17,083 nucleotides of DNA from CAMEON01 sp963643175 (lineage in GTDB: Bacteria; Bacillota; Clostridia; Oscillospirales; CAG-272): assembly GCA_963643175.1 (NCBI GenBank), contig CAVIJF010000031.1, forward strand, positions 1 to 17,083. The letters are read 5' to 3'. This document shows, one piece after another, positions 1 through 6,614 of the stretch (within the stretch, counting starts at the first letter, position 1; every line of letters begins with the position of its first letter). Below the pieces are notes generated by a model. It worked only from the letters and a program-made list of their open reading frames with translations. It ran no database searches and was not told the DNA's origin. The position numbers and the translations under genes were made by a program.

Positions 1-23
1 TGCAAGGGGCGAAGCCCCTTGCA
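1..23. repeat. Perfect 10-bp inverted repeat with 3-nt loop
   Basis: The first bases form a perfect hairpin: arm TGCAAGGGGC (1-10), loop GAA, arm GCCCCTTGCA (14-23). No T-tract follows on the + strand; the bases after it are A-rich. On the - strand the sequence before the hairpin is T-rich, and what follows lies outside the window. It may be a terminator of a gene to the left or a copy of a dispersed palindromic repeat. The window cannot decide. Confidence 0.6.
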
Positions 24-41
24 TAAGAAAACTAAAAAGCT

Positions 42-66
42 CCCCCTTCCCCAGCGGGGAAGGGGG
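42..66. repeat. GC-rich palindromic repeat (11-bp stem)
   Basis: CCCCCTTCCCC (42-52), loop AGC, GGGGAAGGGGG (56-66) is a perfect 11-bp inverted repeat followed by a G-run. Short C/G-rich palindromes of this look are commonly seen between genes in GC-rich gut Clostridia and are probably dispersed repeats rather than terminators, since no T-tract follows. Copy number in the genome would be needed to confirm it. Confidence 0.5.
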
Positions 67-722
67 GTGGGGGGGATGGGGGCGAAAAACTTTAACCGGT
101 GGCAAGGTAAAGCCGACCACGCCGGGGACAGGCACCCCCCGGCGGCACCGCAAACCGTCCGGTGCGCTGCGCCGCGTTCGGCGAAGGCGAGGGGTGCCGG
201 GGGCACTCCCGGAAGCGGCGCCGCCTCCCGGCGCAGATGCAGGGCGCCAGAGCAGCACTACCTCCGAAAAACCTTTGTGCGACAGGGAAATTCACAGAAG
301 GCGGGAAACGCCCGCCGCCGGCACGGCGGACACGCTCCGCGCGTTTTGTTCAATCTGCCGGAACGTAGAAAAAAATGCTCAATTTTTGTACAAATTGACG
401 AACGGCCGAAACACCCCGCCAAGCCAAAATGCACCGCCGCCGGAGATGCCGGCATAGTCTTCCCTGACCAGATGTAAACATTACCCGACAAGTTTGTAAA
501 AAAACATACGGCATTCCGCAAACATACTGTAAATAAACGGCGATTTTCCCGGTAACGCCACCCGCACAGACAGTGATTGGATGTGATTACACGGTGTAAA
601 GACCGTGTAGAAAAAAGCAGTGACCGGGAACGGAGATTTGTGTACATACCGTGAACGGCGAAACAGGCGGCAGAATTGCCCTCCCGGAGCCGCTCATATA
701 AGGTAGGCGCCGGATTTTCCAC
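67..722. other. Gene-free upstream region
   Basis: No convincing gene is visible. The open frames here overlap one another on both strands, are rich in Arg, Pro, Ala and Gly as expected of random GC-rich sequence, and lack good ribosome binding sites. Bases 67-360 are GC-rich. From about 360, and most clearly from 470 to 620, the sequence becomes richer in A and T. It contains short palindromes: an imperfect one centred on TGTACA (380-397), ATGTAAACAT (472-481) and TACACGGT/ACCGTGTA (588-609). This shift is typical of a regulatory stretch upstream of a promoter. No tRNA, riboswitch or CRISPR signature was recognised. Confidence 0.6.
588..609. promoter_or_regulatory. 8-bp inverted repeat upstream of promoter, possible operator
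   Basis: TACACGGT (588-595) and ACCGTGTA (602-609) are perfect inverted arms around GTAAAG. The repeat lies about 115 bp upstream of the -35 box at 723. A related string, TACATACCGTG, occurs near 643-653. It is not followed by a T-tract on either strand, so it is not an obvious intrinsic terminator. A DNA-binding site for a regulator encoded elsewhere is a reasonable guess, not a demonstration. Confidence 0.35.
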
Positions 723-751
723 TTGACAATCCGGCGGTTTTGTGGTATCAT
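723..751 (+). promoter_or_regulatory. Strong sigma-A type promoter with extended -10
   Basis: TTGACA (723-728) is a perfect -35 box. It is followed by exactly 17 bp and then TATCAT (746-751), one mismatch from TATAAT. TGG precedes the -10 box, giving the extended TGn motif. Transcription would start near 757-759. This is the only promoter of this quality seen in the window. It would drive all seven genes, since no terminator is recognised before 16803. Confidence 0.85.
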
Positions 752-762
752 GTTAAGGTCAA

Positions 763-789
763 ATTGGGGTGTTTTGCAACTGTCCCAAT
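763..789 (+). promoter_or_regulatory. Interrupted palindrome just downstream of the start site, possible operator
   Basis: ATTGGG (763-768) and CCCAAT (784-789) are inverted arms centred on TTGCAA (774-779), itself a palindrome. The element covers about +5 to +31 from the predicted start. That position suits a repressor operator of the LacI type, whose sites are often palindromes with a CG- or GC-centred core, but no known consensus is matched fully. It could equally act as the first hairpin of the leader RNA. Confidence 0.35.
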
Positions 790-1128
790 GGGATTCAGAC
801 AGCGCGCGGAGGCGCAGGCGCTCCCCTTGGCCGGGGGAGACGCGGCGCGGTCCGGTCCTTGGCGGCTCATGACCGTCGGGGGCTTTTGCTGCCCCACCGC
901 CGCCCGGTGCCGGAATCCCTGCCTGACCTGCCGCATTTCCTCTCGCCTCCGGGTGCGACCCGGTTTCGGTATACGGCGCTGTGCGTTTCCGCACCGCACC
1001 GACAATCGGAGAGCCCGGATGGGCGGACGGGAAGGGAACGGACGCGACGCACTCCCCGCGTGGGAGACGCGGCGGCAGAATGCTCCATGGGCGCAGCCCT
1101 CCCTTGGCTGTGCGTCGAAAATCGAAAC

Positions 1129-1134
1129 AGGAGG
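1129..1134 (+). promoter_or_regulatory. Ribosome binding site deciding the start of the solute-binding protein
   Basis: AGGAGG (1129-1134) is a full Shine-Dalgarno sequence. Two overlapping ATGs follow: 1139 (4-nt spacing) and 1143 (8-nt spacing). The 1143 start has near-optimal spacing and opens the long gene with a signal peptide. The 1139 start opens only an 8-codon frame that stops at 1163-1165. Confidence 0.85.
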
Positions 1135-1142
1135 AAACATGA

Positions 1143-4100
1143 ATGAAGGGAACAAGATTTCTTAAGCCGGCGTGTTGGCTGCTCTGCACGGTGATGCTGA
1201 TCGGACAGCTGACGGTGCTTGCATCGGCGGCGAACAGCTCGACCGGCGGAAGCACCACCTCATCGACACTGGCGGACATCAAGGATCTGCTCAACGCCAT
1301 CTCGTATGAGGAGTACAGAGCCAAGCACGCGGACGCCAAGCGCGCGACCCAGACCGTTGAGGTGAATGTCTGCGACGAAAGCAGCTACACCGTGACGGGT
1401 GACGGCTTCAAAACGACCGAGCACGACGGCATCACCGGTCTGTATACCCCCAGCACCGGCAGCGTGACGTGGACGGTGGATATCCCCGAGGACGGACTGT
1501 ACGCCATCCGGATTGAGTACTATCCTGAAGAGGGCAGAACCACTTCCATTGAGCGCGTGCTCATGATCAACAACGTGGTTCCCTTCTCCGAGGCACGCTC
1601 CCTGACCCTGATGAAGAACTGGGAGAACCAGTATCAGAAGGCGAAGGTTACGCCCGGCAAGAACGAGACTGCCGAGCAGCTGAAGGCGGCAGCCGTTGCC
1701 GCGGGTTTCACCGATGCGACGGTGGAGGACGGCAAGGTCGTGTTCGCGTCTCCCGCCTGCATGACGGCGGAGATGTCGGCGTTCTGTGACGAGCACCTCG
1801 TCCGCTACTTCCAGATTGACATTAAGAACAACGAGCTGCGCCCGGTCGCCAAGCAGGCTCCCAAGTGGATGACCTACTACCTGCGCGATTCCAGCGGCAG
1901 CATCGCGGATAACTTCGAGTTCTATCTGCAGAAGGGCGAGAACAAAATCACGCTGGAGAGCAAGAACGAGCCGATGACCATCGCCTCCATCACGCTCTAC
2001 CCGCTGGAGGACACCCTGACCTATGAGCAGTACAGCGCGAAGTACGCGAACAAGCCGGCCGGACAGGATACCATCCGGCTGGAGGCGGAGTTCTTCACCG
2101 CCGCGTCCAACATCACCCTGTACCCGCTGGAGGATCGCTCCAACGCGCTCAACTCCCCCTCGGATGTCACCCGCACGGTGCTGAATACCGTCGGCGGCGA
2201 TAAGTGGCAGACGGCAGGGCAGTGGATTGAGCTGACCTTCTCGGTCAAAACCGCCGGTATGTACGACGTCGTGTCCCGCTTCAAGCAGGACGTGCTGGAC
2301 GGTATGTCTGTCTGCCGCGCCATGTACATTTACAGCGACGGACTGAAGGAGGGCGACGACGGCTACTATGACGGCATCCCCTTCACCGAGGCGCGGGAGA
2401 TTATGTTCAACTACAACGCCTCCTGGCAGGTCAACCGCCTGAACACCGGAACCGACCAGACCTACGCGGTGTACCTTGCCGCCGATACGGTGTATACCGT
2501 CCGGCTGGAGGTCACGCTGGGCGCCATGGGTGAGGTTGTCTCCGAGGTCAGCGACATCCTGACCAACATCAACAACGACTACCTGAACATCATCAAGCTG
2601 ACCGGCGCATCCCCCGATAAATATCAGGACTACGGCTTCTCCGACACCATGCCCGATACCATGATTGACATGGTGCGGCAGGCACGCCGGCTGGAAGCGC
2701 TCGCCACGCGGCTGACCGAAATCGCCGGTGAGAAGTCCTCCAACGTCGCCACGCTGGAAAAGATTGCCCGCCTGCTGAAGGAAATGGGCACCGACGACGA
2801 CGACGTGGTCAAGAACCTGTCCTCCCTCAAGACCAATATCGGTACGTTGGGTACCTTCCTCTCGGACGCGCAGACCCAGCCGCTCCAGCTGGACTACATC
2901 CAGATTCAGCCTGCCGGCACGGATACGCCCCGCGCCAACCCCAACTTCTTCCAGGCGTTTGCCCACGAGATGAAGGGCTTCTGGCAGTCCTTCTTCCGGG
3001 ACTACAACAGCATGGGCGCACTGGAGGAAACCAGCGACGAGTCGGTCGAGGTCTGGCTCGCCTCCGCACGTGACCAGTCGCAGGTTCTGCGTAACCTGGT
3101 CAACAACGACTTTACCCCCACCACCAACATCGCCGTTGACCTGAAGCTGGTCGCGGGCGGTACGCTCCTGCCTTCCATTCTGGCGGAGTCCGGACCCGAT
3201 GTGTATCTGGGACTGGGACACGGCGATGTCATCAACTACGCTATCCGTTCGGCACTTATTAATATTGAAGGATTCGACGACTTCGAGGAGACGACCTCCC
3301 ACTTCACCGAGGCAGCTATGATGGTGCTCGGTATGGAGGATGCCGACGAGATTATGCACTACTACGGTCTGCCCGAAACGCAGTCCTTCCCCATGATGTT
3401 CGTGCGGCTGGACGTGCTGGCTGACCTTGACCTTGAGGTTCCCACGACGTGGGACGAGCTGATGTCCTGCATCCCGACGCTGCAGGCGAACAATATGCAG
3501 ATCGGTCTGACCACCGACTACAAGATTTTCCTGTACCAGAAGGGCGGCGACCTGTTCGCCGACAAGGGTATGCGCATCAATCTGGACTCGCAGATCGGGC
3601 TGTCCTCCTTTGAGAAGATGTGCAACCTGTTCACCATGTACTCCTTCCCCTACCAGTACGATGCGTCGAACCGCTTCCGTACCGGTGAAATGCCCATCAT
3701 TCTGGGCGACTATACCGGCGTCTACAACCAGCTCAAGGTCTTCGCAACCGAGATCGAGGGCAAGTGGCAATTCCTGCCTCTGCCCGGTGAGACGGATGCC
3801 GACGGCAATATCAACAACGTGTCCATTTCCGGCGTTGCCGCATCCGTCATGGTCAAGGGCTGCACCAACCGTGACCGCGCGTGGAGCTTCATGAAGTGGT
3901 ACACCGGCGAGAGCTGCCAGGTCAGCTTCGCCAACGAGATGGTTGCCATTCTGGGTCCCTCCGCCAAGCAGGCGACCGCCAACCGCGACGCGCTGGCAAG
4001 CCTGCCCTGGACGGTCGAGGAGTTCGCGCAGGTGTCGGCTCAGTTCGAGAATCTGGCATCCGTGCCCAACTACCCCGGCTCCTACATCATCGACCGCTAC

Positions 4101-4640
4101 ACCAACTTCGCGTTCCTGAGCGCCTTCAACAACAATGCGAACCCCTCCGAGGCACTGCTGCAGTACATTTCCACCATCAACAAGGAAATCGAGCGCAAGC
4201 GGCAGGAGTTCAATCTGGAGACGCTGACCGAGGACAAGAACGAATACAAGAACCTGCTGACCAAGCGCAAGGCGCAGATGGAGACGCTCCAGACTGCCAT
4301 CAAGGAGAACAAGTCCTATACCTCCTCCTACGACGCCCTGCTGGATCAGATTGCAGCGGCGGTCGCGTCGGACAACGCAGCCAAGCTGATGGCGGCGCGT
4401 GACGCGGTAAAGGAAGCGTATGACGCACTTGACCCCGACGGCTCCCTGTTCAAGGCGGACCGTATCAAGACCATGGGCTACGACATGGAGGATACGACGC
4501 TGACCAAGGACGAGAAGAAGAAGCTGCGCAAGTGCTTCTCCTACGAGGTGTACAAGAACACCTCCGAGCTGTACACGCAGTTCAAGTGCTGCGTTGACTT
4601 CCTGGACGACATCATCGAACTGTCCGCTGCCGATAAGTGA
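1143..4640 (+). CDS. Extracellular solute-binding protein with two N-terminal carbohydrate-binding-like modules
   Basis: Secreted substrate-capturing subunit of a carbohydrate ABC importer, 1165 residues, over twice the usual 400-550. Residues 1-30 are a signal peptide ending in ASA; no lipobox cysteine is seen. Residues 53-290 and 292-470 look like two related beta-rich, CBM/galactose-binding-like modules: each starts YEEY/YEQY plus AKHA/AKYA, both contain I/VPF(S/T)EAR, and ITLYPLED occurs twice. Residues 475-620 are mostly helical. Residues 634-1025 form the family 1 solute-binding domain, with GPDVYLGLG, VPTTWDELM, GDYTGVYNQL and the typical end INKEIERKRQEF. Residues 1026-1165 are an extra charged helical tail. 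It is the first gene of the operon, behind a strong promoter. The fold class is secure. The N-terminal modules are assigned by pattern, and the sugar is unknown. Without a lipid anchor, retention at the surface must come from binding to partners. Confidence 0.92.
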   Translation: MKGTRFLKPACWLLCTVMLIGQLTVLASAANSSTGGSTTSSTLADIKDLLNAISYEEYRAKHADAKRATQTVEVNVCDESSYTVTGDGFKTTEHDGITGLYTPSTGSVTWTVDIPEDGLYAIRIEYYPEEGRTTSIERVLMINNVVPFSEARSLTLMKNWENQYQKAKVTPGKNETAEQLKAAAVAAGFTDATVEDGKVVFASPACMTAEMSAFCDEHLVRYFQIDIKNNELRPVAKQAPKWMTYYLRDSSGSIADNFEFYLQKGENKITLESKNEPMTIASITLYPLEDTLTYEQYSAKYANKPAGQDTIRLEAEFFTAASNITLYPLEDRSNALNSPSDVTRTVLNTVGGDKWQTAGQWIELTFSVKTAGMYDVVSRFKQDVLDGMSVCRAMYIYSDGLKEGDDGYYDGIPFTEAREIMFNYNASWQVNRLNTGTDQTYAVYLAADTVYTVRLEVTLGAMGEVVSEVSDILTNINNDYLNIIKLTGASPDKYQDYGFSDTMPDTMIDMVRQARRLEALATRLTEIAGEKSSNVATLEKIARLLKEMGTDDDDVVKNLSSLKTNIGTLGTFLSDAQTQPLQLDYIQIQPAGTDTPRANPNFFQAFAHEMKGFWQSFFRDYNSMGALEETSDESVEVWLASARDQSQVLRNLVNNDFTPTTNIAVDLKLVAGGTLLPSILAESGPDVYLGLGHGDVINYAIRSALINIEGFDDFEETTSHFTEAAMMVLGMEDADEIMHYYGLPETQSFPMMFVRLDVLADLDLEVPTTWDELMSCIPTLQANNMQIGLTTDYKIFLYQKGGDLFADKGMRINLDSQIGLSSFEKMCNLFTMYSFPYQYDASNRFRTGEMPIILGDYTGVYNQLKVFATEIEGKWQFLPLPGETDADGNINNVSISGVAASVMVKGCTNRDRAWSFMKWYTGESCQVSFANEMVAILGPSAKQATANRDALASLPWTVEEFAQVSAQFENLASVPNYPGSYIIDRYTNFAFLSAFNNNANPSEALLQYISTINKEIERKRQEFNLETLTEDKNEYKNLLTKRKAQMETLQTAIKENKSYTSSYDALLDQIAAAVASDNAAKLMAARDAVKEAYDALDPDGSLFKADRIKTMGYDMEDTTLTKDEKKKLRKCFSYEVYKNTSELYTQFKCCVDFLDDIIELSAADK

Positions 4641-4648
4641 GCGCGGGC

Positions 4649-4678
4649 GGCTTCCGGAGGGACACCCCCTCCGGAGCC
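4649..4678 (+). other. Strong intercistronic stem-loop after the solute-binding protein gene
   Basis: GGCT plus CCGGAGGG (4649-4661, one bulged T) pairs with CCCTCCGG plus AGCC (4667-4678), giving a 12-bp stem with a 5-nt loop. It starts 9 bases after the stop codon. No T-run follows, so it should not end transcription fully. In other sugar importer operons, stems in this position protect the upstream message and give excess binding protein over permeases; the same role is inferred here. Confidence 0.65.
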
Positions 4679-4764
4679 GACCGACCCGTGGAGCCCCGAC
4701 GGAATCCGCACTGCCTTCCCCGGCGGTTCCCTGATCCCTGAATCTATGTAAGGAGAGAGAGTAA

Positions 4765-5721
4765 ATGGCTACGAAAACAGCTACGGCAAAGGCTGAAAAG
4801 CCGGCTGCATCGCGGGAACTCACCAAGGCGCAGTGGAAATGGAAAGAAGCCAAGCAGAACTGGGTCGCCTACGTCATGGTTGCCCCGTATATGATTATCT
4901 TCGCCATGTTCACCATTGTGCCCGTGTTCCTGTCCATCTTTATGAGCTTCACAGACTTCAATATGCTGGAGATGCCGAACATGGTCTGGATGAAGAACTA
5001 CGTCACCCTGTTCTTCGACGACGACATCTTCCTCATCGCCATCAAGAATACCTTTATTTTCGCTGTCATCGTGGGACCTGCGTCCTACCTGATGTCTTTC
5101 CTGGTCGCGTGGTTCATCAATGAGCTGCCGCCCAAGATCCGCTCCATTGTTACGCTGGTCTTCTATGCGCCGTCCATTTCCGGTCAGGTCTACCTGATTT
5201 GGGGTACCCTGTTCTCCTCGGACTCCTACGGTTGGGCGAACGCATGGCTGAGCAAGCTGGGCTTCATAGACGAGCCTATCAACTGGTTCAAGGATGAAAC
5301 CTACGTCATGCCGCTGTGTATCATCGTCTCGCTGTGGATGTCGCTCGGTACCTCCTTCCTGGCATTTATCGCCGGTCTGCAGGGTATCGACTCCGCCCAG
5401 TACGAGGCGGGCGCCGTGGACGGCGTCCGGAACCGGTGGCAGGAACTGTACTACATCACGCTGCCCAACATGAAGCCGCAGCTGATGTTCGGTGCCATCA
5501 TGTCCATCACCGGCTCCTTCGGCTTCGGTGCCGTCGTGGATGCGCTGGCAGGTTTCCCCTCCGTCAACTACTGTGCGCATACCATCGTGCACCACCTGTC
5601 CGACTACGGCGGACAGCGGTACGAGATAGGTTACTCCTCCGCCATTGCGGTGGTGCTGTTCGTGATCATGGTCGGCGCCAATATGCTGGTCAAGAAGATT
5701 ATAGCAAGGTTGGGTACGTGA
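4765..5721 (+). CDS. Carbohydrate ABC transporter permease, MalF type (pair 1)
   Basis: Integral membrane subunit of a binding-protein-dependent sugar importer, 318 residues, usual length for the family. About six membrane segments are visible, near residues 33-60, 92-117, 125-148, 181-205, 238-260 and 289-310. The cytoplasmic EAA loop that docks the ATPase is at 213-238: YEAGAVDGVRNRW followed by YYITLPNMKP, close to the EAAxxDGAxxxxxFxxIxLP consensus. The N-terminus is a short Lys/Ala-rich cytoplasmic tail. AAGGAGAG (4750-4757) lies upstream of the ATG at good spacing. It should pair with the next gene to form a heterodimeric channel. The window has no ATPase, so a shared MsmX-type subunit is expected elsewhere. 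Family assignment is firm; the substrate is not. Confidence 0.95.
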   Translation: MATKTATAKAEKPAASRELTKAQWKWKEAKQNWVAYVMVAPYMIIFAMFTIVPVFLSIFMSFTDFNMLEMPNMVWMKNYVTLFFDDDIFLIAIKNTFIFAVIVGPASYLMSFLVAWFINELPPKIRSIVTLVFYAPSISGQVYLIWGTLFSSDSYGWANAWLSKLGFIDEPINWFKDETYVMPLCIIVSLWMSLGTSFLAFIAGLQGIDSAQYEAGAVDGVRNRWQELYYITLPNMKPQLMFGAIMSITGSFGFGAVVDALAGFPSVNYCAHTIVHHLSDYGGQRYEIGYSSAIAVVLFVIMVGANMLVKKIIARLGT

Positions 5722-5722
5722 T

Positions 5723-6595
5723 ATGGCAAAGTTAAGAACAAGAAATCACAAGGTCGTCCTTGCCCGTTCCGCGGGCGGCGACGCAGGCATTACAGTCCTG
5801 CTGACCATCTTGGGCATATTCATGTTCCTGCCCATGCTGTATGTCATCATGCAGTCGCTCAAGCCGCTGGATGAGCTGTGGATGTACCCGCCGCGCTTCA
5901 TCGTGACCAGCCCGACGCTCAAGAACTTCCGCGACCTGTTCACGCTGATGAACATCTCGTGGGTGCCTTTCTCCCGGTACATCTTCAACACCGTGCTGGT
6001 GTCTGTCGCCGGTACCTTCGGACACCTGCTGCTGGCATCCATGGCTGCCTACGCACTGGCAAAAATCAAGTTCCCCGGCAGAGACGGTATGTTCCAGCTG
6101 GTTCAGCTGTCTCTGATGTTCAACGCAACCGTCACCACCATCACCTCCTTCATCCTGATGTCCGCCCTGCACTGGCTGGACACCTACTGGGCACTCATCG
6201 TTCCCGCATGGGGCTCCACGCTGGGTCTGTACCTGATGAAGCAGTTCATGGATACCAACGTCAATGACTCCGTGCTGGAATCCGCCCGTCTGGACGGCGC
6301 ACGCGAGTTCCGCATCTTCTGGACCATTGCAATGCCCATGGTCAAGCCCGCATGGCTGACCCTGATTATTTACAGCTTCCAGGGACTGTGGAACGCCGGC
6401 GCGTCCATGTACATCTACTCCGAGCAGTACAAGTCCTTCAACTACGCCATCGGACAGATTACGGCAGGCGGTATCAAGCGTGCCGGCGCATCCGCCGCAT
6501 CGCAGGTCATCATGATGCTGGTTCCTATTACGGTCTTCATTATATCCCAGTCCAACATCATTGAAACCATGGGCTCCAGCGGTATGAAGGATTAA
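5723..6595 (+). CDS. Carbohydrate ABC transporter permease, MalG type (pair 1)
   Basis: Second membrane subunit of the first permease pair, 290 residues. Membrane segments are visible near 22-45, 88-112, 125-146, 155-173, 208-226 and 262-278. The EAA loop is at 186-209: ESARLDGAREFRIFW then TIAMPMVKP. The C-terminus, SQSNIIETMGSSGMKD, matches the usual MalG-type ending (ETMAxSGIKG). The start codon lies one base after the stop of the MalF-type gene, and only a weak AAGG lies upstream, so its translation is probably coupled to that of its partner, which would help keep the two subunits equimolar. Confidence 0.95.
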   Translation: MAKLRTRNHKVVLARSAGGDAGITVLLTILGIFMFLPMLYVIMQSLKPLDELWMYPPRFIVTSPTLKNFRDLFTLMNISWVPFSRYIFNTVLVSVAGTFGHLLLASMAAYALAKIKFPGRDGMFQLVQLSLMFNATVTTITSFILMSALHWLDTYWALIVPAWGSTLGLYLMKQFMDTNVNDSVLESARLDGAREFRIFWTIAMPMVKPAWLTLIIYSFQGLWNAGASMYIYSEQYKSFNYAIGQITAGGIKRAGASAASQVIMMLVPITVFIISQSNIIETMGSSGMKD

Positions 6596-6614
6596 CGGGG
6601 AGGTACCGAGAAAT

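Larger units (their letters stand above)
758..1142 (+). promoter_or_regulatory. Long structured 5' leader (about 385 nt) of the transport operon
   Basis: Between the predicted start site and the first gene lies a GC-rich stretch with no supportable gene. Simple hairpins seen by eye are 818-843 (9 bp with one bulge), 879-895, 949-963 (CCGGGT/ACCCGG), 981-994 (GTGCG/CGCAC), 1052-1066 and 1091-1113 (8 bp). The 13-base string GGGAGACGCGGCG occurs twice, at 835-847 and 1062-1074, each time forming the 3' side of a CTCCC hairpin. CCTTGGC occurs three times (825, 857, 1102). The loop of the last hairpin offers CCTCC (1098-1102), complementary to GGAGG of the ribosome binding site (1130-1134). It matches no riboswitch class I recognise. 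A cis-acting role in translation or attenuation is inference. Confidence 0.5.

Noticed and set aside
19..477. A 152-codon + frame at the left edge
   Set aside because: It begins inside a palindromic repeat, has no ribosome binding site, and its translation is low-complexity Arg/Pro/Gly/Ala as expected of noncoding GC-rich DNA.
472..481. ATGTAAACAT considered as part of a catabolite-responsive element
   Set aside because: It lacks the central CG and the terminal CA of the cre consensus, and it lies about 250 bp upstream of the promoter.
588..609. 8-bp hairpin considered as an intrinsic terminator of an upstream gene
   Set aside because: It is followed by GAAAAAAG, not a T-tract, on the + strand and by no T-tract on the - strand; no gene precedes it.
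740..1165. A 141-codon + frame through the leader
   Set aside because: Its first ATG overlaps the -10 promoter region, upstream of the predicted start site. Internal ATGs lack ribosome binding sites, and the translation is Arg/Pro/Cys-rich with no family resemblance.
1143..1200. Lipoprotein signal in the solute-binding protein
   Set aside because: Cysteines at residues 11 and 15 lie inside the hydrophobic core and are not preceded by a lipobox; the segment ends in a plain ASA cleavage site.
1260..4853. A 1197-codon open frame on the - strand opposite the solute-binding protein
   Set aside because: It is a shadow of the + strand gene: strong GC codon bias removes stop codons from the complementary frame. 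It has no ribosome binding site, no recognisable family and composition typical of antisense translation. The same applies to the - frames at 8872-11718 and 11845-14844.
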